From: Nonomuraea polychroma
Lineage (GTDB): Bacteria > Actinomycetota > Actinomycetes > Streptosporangiales > Streptosporangiaceae
Direction of reading: 5' to 3'
Assembly (NCBI RefSeq): GCF_004011505.1
Contig: NZ_SAUN01000001.1
Span: forward strand, 7,591,501 to 7,655,500
Length of the DNA: 64,000 nucleotides
Position 1 is the first letter of the stretch. Each line of letters starts with the position of its first letter. Of this stretch, positions 37,484 to 46,048 are shown in pieces. A program made the position numbers and the translations under genes. The notes under the pieces are model-generated. The model ran no database searches. It saw only the letters and a list, made by a program, of their open reading frames with translations, and was not told the origin of the DNA.

Positions 37484-38534
37484 CTGCGGCCTCCGCGAGC
37501 GCCTGGTCGAGCGCCTCCCTGGTGGCCACGCCGACGACCTTGCCCTGTTCGTCCACGGCGACGGCGCAACCGGACGGCGACAACAGCGCCGCGTCGAGCG
37601 CGGAGCGCATCGAGTCCCGGCCCGCCACGAACGTCCCGTACGGCTCCACCTCGCCGGGCCGCGCCCCGGAGGCCCACCCGACCGGCCGCCCCTCGGCGTC
37701 CACCACCAGCAACCACGGCTCGGACGTGCCGCGCTCGGCGCCCTCCTCGACGGTCAGGTCGGTACGCAGCCGCAACGCTCCCGTGGAGACGAACTGCAGC
37801 CGCCTGATCCCCCTGTCGTGCCCCAGGAACTCGCGCACGAAGTCGTCGGCCGGCTCGGACAACAACGTCTTCGGGTCGGCGAGCTGCGCCAGCGTGCCGC
37901 CCACCCGCAGGACGGCCACGCGGTCGCCGAGCTTGATCGCCTCGTCGATGTCGTGCGTGACGAAGACGATGGTCTTGTTGAGCTCCGCCTGGAGCCTGAG
38001 CAGCTCGTCCTGGAGGCTCGTGCGCACGATGGGGTCGACGGCGCTGAACGGCTCGTCCATGAGCAACACGGGCGGGTCGGCGGCCAGCGCCCTGGCCACG
38101 CCCACCCGCTGCTGCTGCCCGCCGGACAGCTGGAACGGGTAACGCCCGGCGAGCGCCGGATCGAGGCCGACGCGCTCCAGCAGCTCCATGGCCCGCCCGC
38201 GGGCCTTTTTCCGGTCCCAGCCGAGCAGGTAGGGGACGGTGGCGATGTTGTCGACGATCTTCCGGTGCGGGAACAGCCCTGCTTGCTGGATGACGTACCC
38301 GATGCCGCGCCGCAGCGTCGGCGGGTCGATGCCCTGCACCGGCACGCCGTCGAGGAGGATGCGGCCCTCGGAGGCGTCGATCATGCGGTTGATCATCCGA
38401 AGGGACGTCGTCTTCCCGCAGCCGGAGGGGCCGACGAGCACCGTGATCTCGCCGGTGGGCGCCTCCAGGCTGAGGCGGTCCACGGCGACCGTGCCGTCCG
38501 GGTAGCGTTTGGTGACAGCGTCGAATGTGATCAC
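37476..38534 (-). CDS. Betaine/choline-type ABC transporter ATP-binding protein
   Basis: I chose GTG 38534 (VITFDAVTKRYPDG) because GAGAGG lies about 10 bases upstream and family N-termini begin here; the frame stays open to 38603. The 352-residue protein has Walker A GPSGCGKTT, signature LSGGQQQRVGVARAL, Walker B VLLMDEPFSAVDP and the H-loop FVTHDIDEA. The C-terminal part (about 260-350) resembles tandem CBS domains, which in OpuA/OpuC ATPases sense ionic strength or nucleotides. This is the first gene of the transporter operon; its promoter should lie in the spacer it shares with the divergent sigma-like gene. Confidence 0.92.
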   Translation of the reverse strand: MITFDAVTKRYPDGTVAVDRLSLEAPTGEITVLVGPSGCGKTTSLRMINRMIDASEGRILLDGVPVQGIDPPTLRRGIGYVIQQAGLFPHRKIVDNIATVPYLLGWDRKKARGRAMELLERVGLDPALAGRYPFQLSGGQQQRVGVARALAADPPVLLMDEPFSAVDPIVRTSLQDELLRLQAELNKTIVFVTHDIDEAIKLGDRVAVLRVGGTLAQLADPKTLLSEPADDFVREFLGHDRGIRRLQFVSTGALRLRTDLTVEEGAERGTSEPWLLVVDAEGRPVGWASGARPGEVEPYGTFVAGRDSMRSALDAALLSPSGCAVAVDEQGKVVGVATREALDQALAEAADG

Positions 38535-38799
38535 GCGTGACCTCTCGCTCGTGGCAGGGCCGCGACCCCCCGCCACGACCGCCGCATGATCTCCAGGAAC
38601 CACAGACTACGGCGATCCTGCCCGCTCTGTCCCCTTGGGCCCGGCTTAAGCGTTTCACTGACCAGGCATATTTACCTAAATCTGGATCTGGTAGTGCGCC
38701 GAACCTGTCTGTGTTGGCATGATTACCTCCACAATCACCTGACGCGCACCCCTCAACCACCACTCTCAGCGTCCGCACAGAGCAAGAGGATCCGGCCCC

Positions 38800-40281
38800 G
38801 TGTCCCAGCCGCTCACGGATCAGCGCCCACGCGCAGAACTGATCGCCGAGCTCTACGACCGTCATGCCGCCGGGCTGTTCGCGTACTGCGCTGACCAGCT
38901 CGGCGACCTCGGCTCCGCCGCCGACGTCCTGATGTCGGTGCTCTCCGGTGTGCCCGCCACGGAGCCACCCCGCGCCGCTCTCTACGCCTTCGCCCGCCGC
39001 CAGATCCACCGGCGCGACGTCGTCTACGCGCCGCCCCTGGTGGACCCGCTCATGGACCCGGCCACGGCCCTCGTCGAGCGGAGCCTGCGGGAGCTGCGCC
39101 CGCACCAGCGGGAGGTGCTCGTGCTCTGCGCGGTCTGCGGGCTGAGCAAGGCCGAGCTGGCCTGGGTGCTCGACGTGGCGCCCGACACGGCCGACGAGCT
39201 GGCCGTGGGGGCAGGGCATCGGTTCAGGCAGGCTCTGGGGGCGGCGCTGGCCTCCACCGGGGTACGCGTGCCCAAGCCGATCGCCGACATCTACGGCGCC
39301 CTGGGGGTCGCGCCGCTGCGTGACGTGCTCGGCCGCCTGCCGTGGCCACAGCCCCCGGGGGCGCTGCGCATTCACTTCGCCGGCTCGCGTACGGCCAGTC
39401 CCGCGCCGCTGTTCGTCAGGCCGCGCTGGCCCAGCCCGCCGATGTGGCCGCAGCCGCTGGCCGATTCCGACCCGGCGACCAGCACGCTGATCTTCCCCAA
39501 GGAGCTGCTGACGCCGCCGGCGCCGTCCCAGGTCTCCCATCACGAGGCCACCACGGCCCCGATGCCCAAGGTCCGCGACTCGCTGAGCCCGCCGCCTTCC
39601 CTCGGCCGTCCCCTCAGGGATCCGCTGGGCGCCCTGGACTCCTCCCGTCCCTTCGAGGAGCGGCCGTTCTTCATGGCGGCGCCGGCGGACGGGCCGCAGC
39701 CGTTCGCCACGGGGGACGTGCTGCTGCCCAAGGACTCGCCCGAGCCGTTCGCGACGGGCGACGTGCTCGTGCCCACCGAGACGCAGCCCCAGCCGCCGTT
39801 CGAGGCGGGCGACCTGCTCGCGCCCGGCGGCGAGGCGCCCCCTGACCTGCGGCCACCCGCGGGCGAGTCCCGCCGGGAGCTCCGCAGGCCCAGGCCGGCG
39901 CGTCGGTCGAAGCCTTCCCCGGCCGAGGACGTGCTGGTCCACAAGGGCCCGGCCCGCCCGCTCCAGACAGAGCCCGAAGATCCGGTACGCGACACGGCGC
40001 CGCTGTTCAAGCCGCGTCCCAAGGCCACGGAGCCGGTCTACCGGATGCCGCTGCCCTGGGAGGACGAGCCGGCCGCGGAACCGAAGGAGTCCCTGCTCGC
40101 CCCGCGCCCGGTCCGGGCCAGGCCCGTGCCCAAACGACGCCCGGACAAGCCCCGGCCGGAGAAGGCACGCCGCCGCGGGGAACGCCACTACGACTGGGCC
40201 TGGGAGCTGATCGGCTTCCTGATCTGCGTGGCGATCGCGATGATCGTGTTCTTCTCCGTCCCGATGTTCGTCGAGCCCTAA
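38800..40281 (+). CDS. Sigma-70-like protein with Pro-rich repeat linker and C-terminal membrane helix
   Basis: GTG start with AGAGGA 9 bases upstream; 493 residues. Residues about 10-75 look like a weak sigma region 2, and 95-150 like region 4 (LRPHQREVLVLCAVCGLSKAELAWVLDVAP). A 300-residue Pro/Ala/Arg-rich stretch follows. At about 300-343 it contains three copies of a P-(F/P)-(A/E)-TGDVL-xP-like motif (PFATGDVLLP, PFATGDVLVP, PFEAGDLLAP). The protein ends in a basic patch and one membrane helix (about 468-488) with a short tail. It could be a membrane-tethered sigma factor or a sigma-derived scaffold. No anti-sigma gene is adjacent. Confidence 0.65.
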   Translation: MSQPLTDQRPRAELIAELYDRHAAGLFAYCADQLGDLGSAADVLMSVLSGVPATEPPRAALYAFARRQIHRRDVVYAPPLVDPLMDPATALVERSLRELRPHQREVLVLCAVCGLSKAELAWVLDVAPDTADELAVGAGHRFRQALGAALASTGVRVPKPIADIYGALGVAPLRDVLGRLPWPQPPGALRIHFAGSRTASPAPLFVRPRWPSPPMWPQPLADSDPATSTLIFPKELLTPPAPSQVSHHEATTAPMPKVRDSLSPPPSLGRPLRDPLGALDSSRPFEERPFFMAAPADGPQPFATGDVLLPKDSPEPFATGDVLVPTETQPQPPFEAGDLLAPGGEAPPDLRPPAGESRRELRRPRPARRSKPSPAEDVLVHKGPARPLQTEPEDPVRDTAPLFKPRPKATEPVYRMPLPWEDEPAAEPKESLLAPRPVRARPVPKRRPDKPRPEKARRRGERHYDWAWELIGFLICVAIAMIVFFSVPMFVEP

Positions 40282-40286
40282 GAGCG

Positions 40287-41165
40287 CTAGACGGCTTTCA
40301 GGTCGAGCGTGCTCAGTCGGTCCGCGTCGGCCAGGATGTCCATGGCCACCACCTTGCCTCCGGCGATGGTGAAGGCCCCGACCGACACCACCTGGCCGCC
40401 GACCGTGTTGATCAGGCCGGGCACGCCGTTGACCAGGACCGGCTGAGCGACCTGAGCCATCCGCTGGAACATGAGCGCCTGCTTGGCCACCGCCAGGGCC
40501 CCGCGCAGCTCCAGCCAGCGGCCGGTCGCCAGGGCTCCCTGGTCCACCCGCAGAACGATGTCCGGGTCCAGCACCGCCACCAGGGCGTCGAAGTCGCCGG
40601 CCCGCGCGGCCGTCATGAAGGCGTCCACCACCACGCGCTGCCGCGACAGGTCCGTGTCCGGCTCCGCGGTCGCGCCGCGCACCCGGCGCCGGGCGCGGCT
40701 GGCGAGCTGACGGGTCGCGGCCGGGGTGCGGTCCACGATGGGGGCGATCTCGTCGAAGGGCACGGCGAACATGTCGTGCAGCACGAACGCCAGCCGCTCC
40801 GCCGGCTCCAGCGTCTGGAGCACCACGAGCAGCGCCAGCCCCACCGAGTCGGACAGAAGCGCCTCGTGCTCGGGATCGACGCCGTCCTCCGGGCTCACCA
40901 CCGGGTCCGGCATCCGCGTCTCCAGGGGCTGCTCGCCGCGTGTGCGTCGGGAGCGCAGCATGTTGAGGCAGACACGGCCCACGACCGTGGTGAGCCAGCC
41001 CCCCATGTTCTCCACGTCGCTGGTGTCGGTGCGGCTGAGCCGGAGCCAGGTCTCCTGCACCGCGTCGTCGGCCTCGCTCAGCGAACCGAGCATCCGGTAC
41101 GCCACCGCCCGCAAATGTTCCCGGTGAGCCTCGAAGAGGCTGGTCACCACATCTTTGTCGTCCAT
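40287..41165 (-). CDS. ECF41-type RNA polymerase sigma factor with SnoaL-like C-terminal domain
   Basis: The 292-residue protein has region 2 (LRAVAYRMLGSLSEADDAVQETWLRL), region 4 (LEPAERLAFVLHDMFAVPFDEIAPIVDRTPAATRQLASRARRR) and a C-terminal SnoaL-like domain from about residue 165. In ECF41 factors this domain replaces a separate anti-sigma and tunes activity. ECF41 genes are normally beside a carboxymuconolactone decarboxylase, oxidoreductase or epimerase gene with the promoter TGTCACA-n16-CGTC. Here the divergent neighbour is a broken decarboxylase-family gene behind exactly such a promoter. The sigma gene itself looks intact. Confidence 0.9.
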   Translation of the reverse strand: MDDKDVVTSLFEAHREHLRAVAYRMLGSLSEADDAVQETWLRLSRTDTSDVENMGGWLTTVVGRVCLNMLRSRRTRGEQPLETRMPDPVVSPEDGVDPEHEALLSDSVGLALLVVLQTLEPAERLAFVLHDMFAVPFDEIAPIVDRTPAATRQLASRARRRVRGATAEPDTDLSRQRVVVDAFMTAARAGDFDALVAVLDPDIVLRVDQGALATGRWLELRGALAVAKQALMFQRMAQVAQPVLVNGVPGLINTVGGQVVSVGAFTIAGGKVVAMDILADADRLSTLDLKAV

Positions 41166-41166
41166 C

Positions 41167-41193
41167 GGTCACATTCTCCCCCGCCGCCACGTC
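41167..41193 (+). promoter_or_regulatory. ECF41-type promoter
   Basis: GGTCACA (41167-41173), a 16-base spacer and CGTC (41190-41193) match the known ECF41 target consensus TGTCACA-n16-CGTC at all positions but the first, with exact spacing. It begins two bases from the sigma gene's start codon and faces the decayed decarboxylase-family gene. Confidence 0.75.
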
Positions 41194-41234
41194 ATTGCGG
41201 TGACCGACCGACTCACGAACGCACTGGAGACACC

Positions 41235-41372
41235 ATGGAAGCACGGATGAACCACCCGGCGGCATGCGGGCGCTGCTCGCGCTCGGCGAGGTCATCGAGC
41301 GCGCCGGCGTGCCGAGGCAGCTGCTCGACCTCGTCTCCCTGCGGGCCGTAGCGGTGACCTGCGGAAACGGGG
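41235..41372 (+). pseudogene. Truncated, frameshifted carboxymuconolactone decarboxylase (AhpD-like) gene
   Basis: ATG 41235 has GGAGA upstream and encodes MEARMNHPA, the usual start of this family. A small deletion near 41260 shifts the frame. From 41264 a second frame reads MRALLALGEVIERAGVPRQL and then LDLVSLRA, the expected next segment. After that the homology stops where the CxxC active-site region should begin, and the sequence runs into the stop of the convergent ltp2 gene. So only the N-terminal third remains. This is the gene an ECF41 sigma factor normally controls. Confidence 0.75.
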
Positions 41373-42539
41373 CTAGCCCGCCGAGAGGATCAGCCCGCTC
41401 GTCGGCACGCCGGTCCCGGCCGTGACCAGGACGTGGGCGACGCCGGGCACCTGGTTGGCGGCCGTGCCGCGGACCTGGCGCACCGCCTCGGCGATGCCGT
41501 TCATGCCGTGGATGTACGCCTCCCCGAGCTGCCCGCCGTGCGGGTTGACGGGGAGGCGTCCGTCCAGCTCGATCCCGCCGTCCCTGAGCAACTCAGGCGC
41601 CTCGCCCCGGCCGCAGAACCCCAGCTCCTCCAGCTGGGCCAGCACGAACGGGGTGAAGTGGTCGTACAGGATGGCGGTCTGGATGTCCCGCGGCGACAAC
41701 CCGGACATTTCCCAGAGTTGCCTCCCGACGAGCGACATCTCCGGCAGGCCACTCATGTCATCGCGGTAGTAGCTGGTCATCATCATCTGGCCGGCGCCGG
41801 AGCCCTGCGCGGCGGCCGTGATCACCGCGGGGGACCTGCGCAGGTCGCGGGCCCGCTCGGCCGAGGTCACGACCAGGGCCACCGCGCCGTCGCTTTCCTG
41901 GCAGCAGTCGAGCAGGTGCAGCGGCTCCACGATCCATCGGGACGCCTGGTGCTCCTCCAGCGTGATGGGCCGCTGGTAGAACCAGGCGGCCGGGTTGGTG
42001 GCCGCGTGCCGCCGCATGGCCACGGCCACCCGGCCGAAGTCCTCCGAGGTCGCGTTGCAGGCATGCATGTAGCGGCGCGCGAACATGGCCACCCAGGCCG
42101 CCGGGGTCATCAACCCGAACGGGACGTGCCAGCTCATCTCCAGGCCCTGGGAGGTCGGCTCGCCGGTCAGGCGGGCGTTCGGCTGGCCGAAGCGGCGGCC
42201 GGAGCGCTCGTTGAACGCCCGGTAGCAGACCACCGTCCGCGCCATCCCCGTGGCCACGGCCATGGCGGCGTGCGCCACGGTGCCGCAGGCCGCGCCGCCA
42301 CCGTACTCGACGCGGGAGAAGAAGGTCAGGTCGCCGATCCCCGTCTCCCTGGCGACGGCGATCTCCTGGTTGGAGTCCTGGCTGTAGGTCACCATGCCGT
42401 CCACGTCGCCGGGTGACAATCCGGCGTCGTCCAGCGCCGACAACACGGCCTCGGCGGCCAGCCGCAGCTCGGACCGCCCGGACTTCTTGCTGAACTCGGT
42501 GGCGCCGATGCCCGCGATGGCGGTGCGTCCGCTCAACAA
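41373..42539 (-). CDS. ltp2: Steroid side-chain retro-aldolase, Ltp2-like thiolase-fold protein
   Basis: Ltp2 with the DUF35 part of ChsH2 cleaves the 17-hydroxy C22-CoA intermediate of steroid degradation, releasing propionyl-CoA and a 17-ketosteroid. The 388-residue protein has the thiolase/SCP-x fold: TAIAGIGATEFSKKSG at the start, EYGGGAACGTVAHAAMAVATG in the middle, and VNPHGGQLGEAYIHGMNGIAEAVRQ near the end. It starts at TTG 42539 (or 42536) with GAGGAG upstream, overlapping the chsH1 stop. It is the last gene of the operon, the same place as in the mycobacterial igr operon. Confidence 0.88.
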   Translation of the reverse strand: MLSGRTAIAGIGATEFSKKSGRSELRLAAEAVLSALDDAGLSPGDVDGMVTYSQDSNQEIAVARETGIGDLTFFSRVEYGGGAACGTVAHAAMAVATGMARTVVCYRAFNERSGRRFGQPNARLTGEPTSQGLEMSWHVPFGLMTPAAWVAMFARRYMHACNATSEDFGRVAVAMRRHAATNPAAWFYQRPITLEEHQASRWIVEPLHLLDCCQESDGAVALVVTSAERARDLRRSPAVITAAAQGSGAGQMMMTSYYRDDMSGLPEMSLVGRQLWEMSGLSPRDIQTAILYDHFTPFVLAQLEELGFCGRGEAPELLRDGGIELDGRLPVNPHGGQLGEAYIHGMNGIAEAVRQVRGTAANQVPGVAHVLVTAGTGVPTSGLILSAG

Positions 42540-42934
42540 CGTGCGTTCTCCTCGGGAAGCATGAGGGTTACCGTGCCTGTGGCGTGGTCGCCGAGGCTGA
42601 CCTTGCCGCGTACCTCCACCGTGACCTGGCCGTCCTCGTGCGACACGACGGTCCCGTTGAAGCTCAGGCGGTCCCCCGCGTACGCCGGGACGCCCAGCTT
42701 GACGTTGATGCGCTTGATGACGGACTCGGGGCCGGCCCAGTCGGTGACGTAACGTTCGACCAGGCCCATGGTGGTCAGGATGTTGAGGAAGATGTCCTTC
42801 GAGCCCTGGGCGCGGGCGAGCTGAGTGTCGTGGTGGACCGGGGTGAAGTCCATGGTGGCGAGGGCCGTGGAGACGACCACGGTGGGCGTGAGGTCGATGG
42901 ACAACTCCGGCAGCACGGCTCCGATCTCGGTCAT
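42533..42934 (-). CDS. chsH1: MaoC-like enoyl-CoA hydratase subunit ChsH1
   Basis: This 133-residue single hot-dog protein has the hydratase signature around MDFTPVHHDTQLARAQGSKDIFLN, with the Asp/His pair of MaoC enzymes. In mycobacteria, ChsH1 pairs with the MaoC half of ChsH2 to hydrate the steroid C22 enoyl-CoA. I chose the ATG at 42934 because it overlaps the chsH2 stop as ATGA; an in-frame ATG at 42952 lies inside chsH2. Length matches the family. Confidence 0.88.
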   Translation of the reverse strand: MTEIGAVLPELSIDLTPTVVVSTALATMDFTPVHHDTQLARAQGSKDIFLNILTTMGLVERYVTDWAGPESVIKRINVKLGVPAYAGDRLSFNGTVVSHEDGQVTVEVRGKVSLGDHATGTVTLMLPEENARC

Positions 42935-43872
42935 GACTCCCCCGGTGTCCACATCGGCAGGACGAGCTCGTCGTCCATCGGGCGATACGTCACGCGCAAC
43001 GGCATGCCGATCCGCACCTCGTCCAGCGGGCAGTCCACGACGTTCCCGACGATCCGTACGCCCTCCGGCAGCTCCACCACGCCCACCACGAACGGTGGCT
43101 CACGGCCCGGCACCGGAGGGTGGTGGTGCACGACGTAGCTGTAGAGGGTCCCCTCGCCGCTCGCGACCGTGTAGGAGCGGCCGGCCGAGCGGCAGTGAGG
43201 GCACAGCGGGCCCGGCGGGTGGCGCAGCAGGCCGCAGTCGGCGCAGCTCTGAATGCGCAGCTCGCCCTTCTGCACGCCTTCCCAGAAGAACGCGGTGTCC
43301 TGGTTGATCGCGGGCCGGAGCGGATACGGCTCCTTGAGGGCTTCGGCGGGGGCTTTGGCGGGGGCTTTGGCGGCAGGCGGGCGAAATTTCAGGACACGGA
43401 AGAGCATTTCCGCCACTGGCTCGTCGTCCTCGGCATACCAGGTGACGTTCCACGTGGCGAAGAAGCCCACGCCCAGAGCGGTCTTCTTGGGCCCCGCCAG
43501 GCCCGTGAACCTGGTCGCGGGGGTGAGGCGCTCGCCCAGGCGGGCGTAGCGGTGGTAGGTCTGCTCGCAGTTGGTCGCCACCACGCCCGTGTAGCCGCCG
43601 GCGTTGAGCGCGGCCATGATGTCGTCCACCGGCGAGCGGTCCTTGGCCGTGGGCCGCAGCCCCTGCATGGTCCACACCTGGGCCATCGCGGGCGGGGCGA
43701 CGCCCTTGTCCAGGTAGACCGGGTTCTCGTCGCCCATGGCTGCCAGCCAGTGCCTGATCATGGGGACGTTCACCGGGTCGGGCGCCGGAGTGCCGCGTAC
43801 CTCACCCAGCGCCGCCTGTTTGTCCGCGAGCTCGTGCAGCTCCTCGTCCGTCATCGGCTTCGCCTCGCTCAT
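42931..43872 (-). CDS. chsH2: Bifunctional MaoC / DUF35 protein ChsH2
   Basis: The 313-residue protein has an N-terminal MaoC-like domain (about 30-165). An Ala/Pro/Lys linker with a short KAPAKAPA repeat follows. The C-terminal DUF35 unit has a zinc ribbon (CADCGLLRHPPGPLCPHC) and an OB fold. The first half forms the enoyl-CoA hydratase with ChsH1; the second half binds and activates the Ltp2 aldolase. The ATG at 43872 overlaps the chsE2 stop as ATGA. The frame stays open far upstream inside chsE2, but that part has no homology. Confidence 0.9.
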   Translation of the reverse strand: MSEAKPMTDEELHELADKQAALGEVRGTPAPDPVNVPMIRHWLAAMGDENPVYLDKGVAPPAMAQVWTMQGLRPTAKDRSPVDDIMAALNAGGYTGVVATNCEQTYHRYARLGERLTPATRFTGLAGPKKTALGVGFFATWNVTWYAEDDEPVAEMLFRVLKFRPPAAKAPAKAPAEALKEPYPLRPAINQDTAFFWEGVQKGELRIQSCADCGLLRHPPGPLCPHCRSAGRSYTVASGEGTLYSYVVHHHPPVPGREPPFVVGVVELPEGVRIVGNVVDCPLDEVRIGMPLRVTYRPMDDELVLPMWTPGES

Positions 43873-45023
43873 CGGGGCGGCCTCGGCAGACTCAGGCCGA
43901 GCATCGCGATCAGCTCGCGCTGCACCTCGTTGACCCCGCCGCCGAACGTCAGGACCACGGCGCCCTTCACTCCGTGGTCGTGGCGTTCGAGCAGCTCGGC
44001 CGTCTCCGGGTCGGCGGGGTCGCCGTACCTGGCCAGGATGTCGCCGATGATCCTGCCGACCTCCTGCACCCGCTCGGAGCCGTAGATCTTGGTGGCGGAC
44101 GCGTCGGGGGCGCCCAGCCAGCCCAGGTCCATGTTCGCGGCCACCTGCCAGTTGAGCAGCTCGTTCGTCCGTAACGCCACCCACACCCTGGCCAGCGCCC
44201 GCCGCACGTCCGGGATGTCCATCCGGCCCGTGCGCCTGGCCCAGGCGAGGAAGCGGTCGTAGGTCTGGCCGATGTTCCCGGCGGGGCCGAGCGTGACGCG
44301 TTCGTGGTTGAGCTGGTTGACGATCAGGTCCCAGCCGCGGTCCACCTCGCCGACCACCATGTTCACCGGCACGCGGACGTCGCTGTAGTAGGTGGCGTTG
44401 GTGTGGTGGCGGCCGTCCATGGTCACGATCGGGGTCCACGAGAAGCCGGGGTCGTCCGTGGAGGCGATCATCATGGTGATGCCCTTGTGCTTCTTGGCCT
44501 CGGGGTTCGTCCGGGCTGCCAGCCAGATGTACTGGGCGTAGTGTGCGCCGCTGGTGAAGATCTTCTGGCCGTTGACGACGTAGTGGTCGCCGTCGAGGAC
44601 CGCCGTGGTCCGCAGGGACGCCAGGTCGGTGCCGGCCTCCGGCTCGCTGTAGCCGATCGCGAAGTGGCATTCGCCGGCGAGAATGCGCGGCAGGAAGAGG
44701 TCCTTCTGCTCCTGGGTGCCGTACTGCATGAGCGTGGGACCGACCGTCTGGACCGTGATGATCGGATAGGGGACGCCTGCCCGGGCTATCTCGTTGGCGA
44801 AGATCTGCTGCTCCAGCGGGCCGTAGCCACCGCCGCCGTACTGCTCGGGCCAGCCGAGGCCGAGCTTGCCGTCGCGGCCGAGGCGGCGGCAGTGCTCCAT
44901 GTACACATCGCCGAACGGGTCCTCGGCGATCTTCCTGCGGTCCTCGTCGGTGAGGCAGCCCTGGAAGTACTCGCGGAGCTCGTCGCGCAGTTTCCGTTGC
45001 TCGGGGGTCAGATCGATCAGCAT
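43869..45023 (-). CDS. chsE2: Acyl-CoA dehydrogenase subunit ChsE2 (FadE29-like)
   Basis: The 384-residue flavoprotein forms an alpha2beta2 dehydrogenase with ChsE1 that oxidises the 3-carbon steroid side chain as CoA ester. Features include MLIDLTPEQRKLRDELREYF, GLGWPEQYGG, the FAD/substrate stretch AIGYSEPEAGTDLASLRT, and Glu241 in LNHERVTLGP. Glu241 coincides with the catalytic base position I recall for the M. tuberculosis protein. The ATG at 45023 shares one base with the chsE1 stop (TGATG). Confidence 0.9.
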   Translation of the reverse strand: MLIDLTPEQRKLRDELREYFQGCLTDEDRRKIAEDPFGDVYMEHCRRLGRDGKLGLGWPEQYGGGGYGPLEQQIFANEIARAGVPYPIITVQTVGPTLMQYGTQEQKDLFLPRILAGECHFAIGYSEPEAGTDLASLRTTAVLDGDHYVVNGQKIFTSGAHYAQYIWLAARTNPEAKKHKGITMMIASTDDPGFSWTPIVTMDGRHHTNATYYSDVRVPVNMVVGEVDRGWDLIVNQLNHERVTLGPAGNIGQTYDRFLAWARRTGRMDIPDVRRALARVWVALRTNELLNWQVAANMDLGWLGAPDASATKIYGSERVQEVGRIIGDILARYGDPADPETAELLERHDHGVKGAVVLTFGGGVNEVQRELIAMLGLSLPRPPR

Positions 45024-46048
45024 CAGACGAGCGCTCCGATCAGGTCCAGCTGGGCGTCGGCGCCGCCGAGCAGGTGGGACAGGTGCTTGGCCTGGGCGAA
45101 GTAGCGGTGCAGCGGGTACGTCACGTCCAGCCCGAGTCCCCCGTGCAGGTGCTGGCAGGTGTAGAGGGCGGTGAAGGCCTCGCTCACGTGGTACGCGGCC
45201 AGCGCCAGGTCCTGCTCGGCCGGCAGGCCCTCGCCCAGCCGCCAGACCGCCGACCACATGGCCACGTCCAGTGCCCGGCCGGCGATGTAGACGTCGGCGA
45301 TCTGCATGGTCACGGCCTGGAACTCGGCCAGCGACCGGCCGAACTGTCTCCTGGTCCTGATGTAGGAGGTGGTCAGCTCCAGCGCCCCGGCCAGCACGCC
45401 ACTGGCCTGCGCGGCGACCGCGGCGGTGAAGAGCTGCCGGACGCCGGTGACCGCCTCCGGTCCCGCCAGCCGCTCCGCGGGGGTGTCCTCGAGCACGACC
45501 GTCGCGGCGGGCTCGCCGGTGGACGTGAACTCCGCCGTCGTCGCCGGCTCCTCGACCAGGAACAGGCCCTCATCGGCGCTGACCAGCACTGCGGACGCGG
45601 GGTGGAGCACGGAGACCTTGCGCCCCGTCAACGCCCAGCCGTCACCGGACGGCCGCGCGACCGTCGAAGGCGGCTCGGCCAGGGCGCGGCCCGGCTCCCG
45701 CAACGCGAGCGCCGTCCGGCCCGCACGCCCGGCCCGGGCTCCAGCCGCCGCACCACCCTCGCCGCTCGTGCCGCTGAAGCGTCGTTGCTGGTCGAGGGTG
45801 CCGTATCGGGCCAGGGCCAGCGTGCTCGCCAGCGTCGGGAGGGCCGGGACCGCCGCCGCCCGCGCTCCCACCTCCCGCAGCACCACGGCCATCTCCACCG
45901 GTCCGAGCCCGGCGCCGCCCGCCTCCTCGGGCACGCACACGCTCATCAGCCCGGCCTGCCACAGCCGCTCCTCGTCCTCTTCCCTGGCGAGGACCTCGGC
46001 CGCCAGCTTCTTCAAGTCCTGCTGGGTTTCGTCCAGGTTGAAATCCAC
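45023..46048 (-). CDS. chsE1: Acyl-CoA dehydrogenase subunit ChsE1 (FadE28-like)
   Basis: This 341-residue partner subunit begins at GTG 46048 (VDFNLDETQQDLKKLAAEVL), overlapping the fadD stop by one base, with GGAGA upstream. It has the acyl-CoA dehydrogenase helical C-domain (TRRQFGRSLAEFQAVTMQIADVYI; HLHGGLGLDVTYPLHRYF). The first half is shorter and more divergent than in ordinary family members, as expected for the non-catalytic chain that helps bind FAD. Order and spacing match the igr operon. Confidence 0.88.
   Translation of the reverse strand: MDFNLDETQQDLKKLAAEVLAREEDEERLWQAGLMSVCVPEEAGGAGLGPVEMAVVLREVGARAAAVPALPTLASTLALARYGTLDQQRRFSGTSGEGGAAAGARAGRAGRTALALREPGRALAEPPSTVARPSGDGWALTGRKVSVLHPASAVLVSADEGLFLVEEPATTAEFTSTGEPAATVVLEDTPAERLAGPEAVTGVRQLFTAAVAAQASGVLAGALELTTSYIRTRRQFGRSLAEFQAVTMQIADVYIAGRALDVAMWSAVWRLGEGLPAEQDLALAAYHVSEAFTALYTCQHLHGGLGLDVTYPLHRYFAQAKHLSHLLGGADAQLDLIGALV

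Noticed and set aside
37387..41295. A 1302-codon open frame on the minus strand
   Set aside because: It runs through the ABC transporter, sigma-like and ECF41 genes in another frame. Its translation is Arg/Gly/Pro/Ala-rich with no motifs. Lack of stops is a by-product of high GC.
42931..44670. A 579-residue fusion protein ending in ChsH2
   Set aside because: The first 266 codons are the chsE2 gene read in the wrong frame; the ATG at 43872 with an ATGA overlap is the real start.
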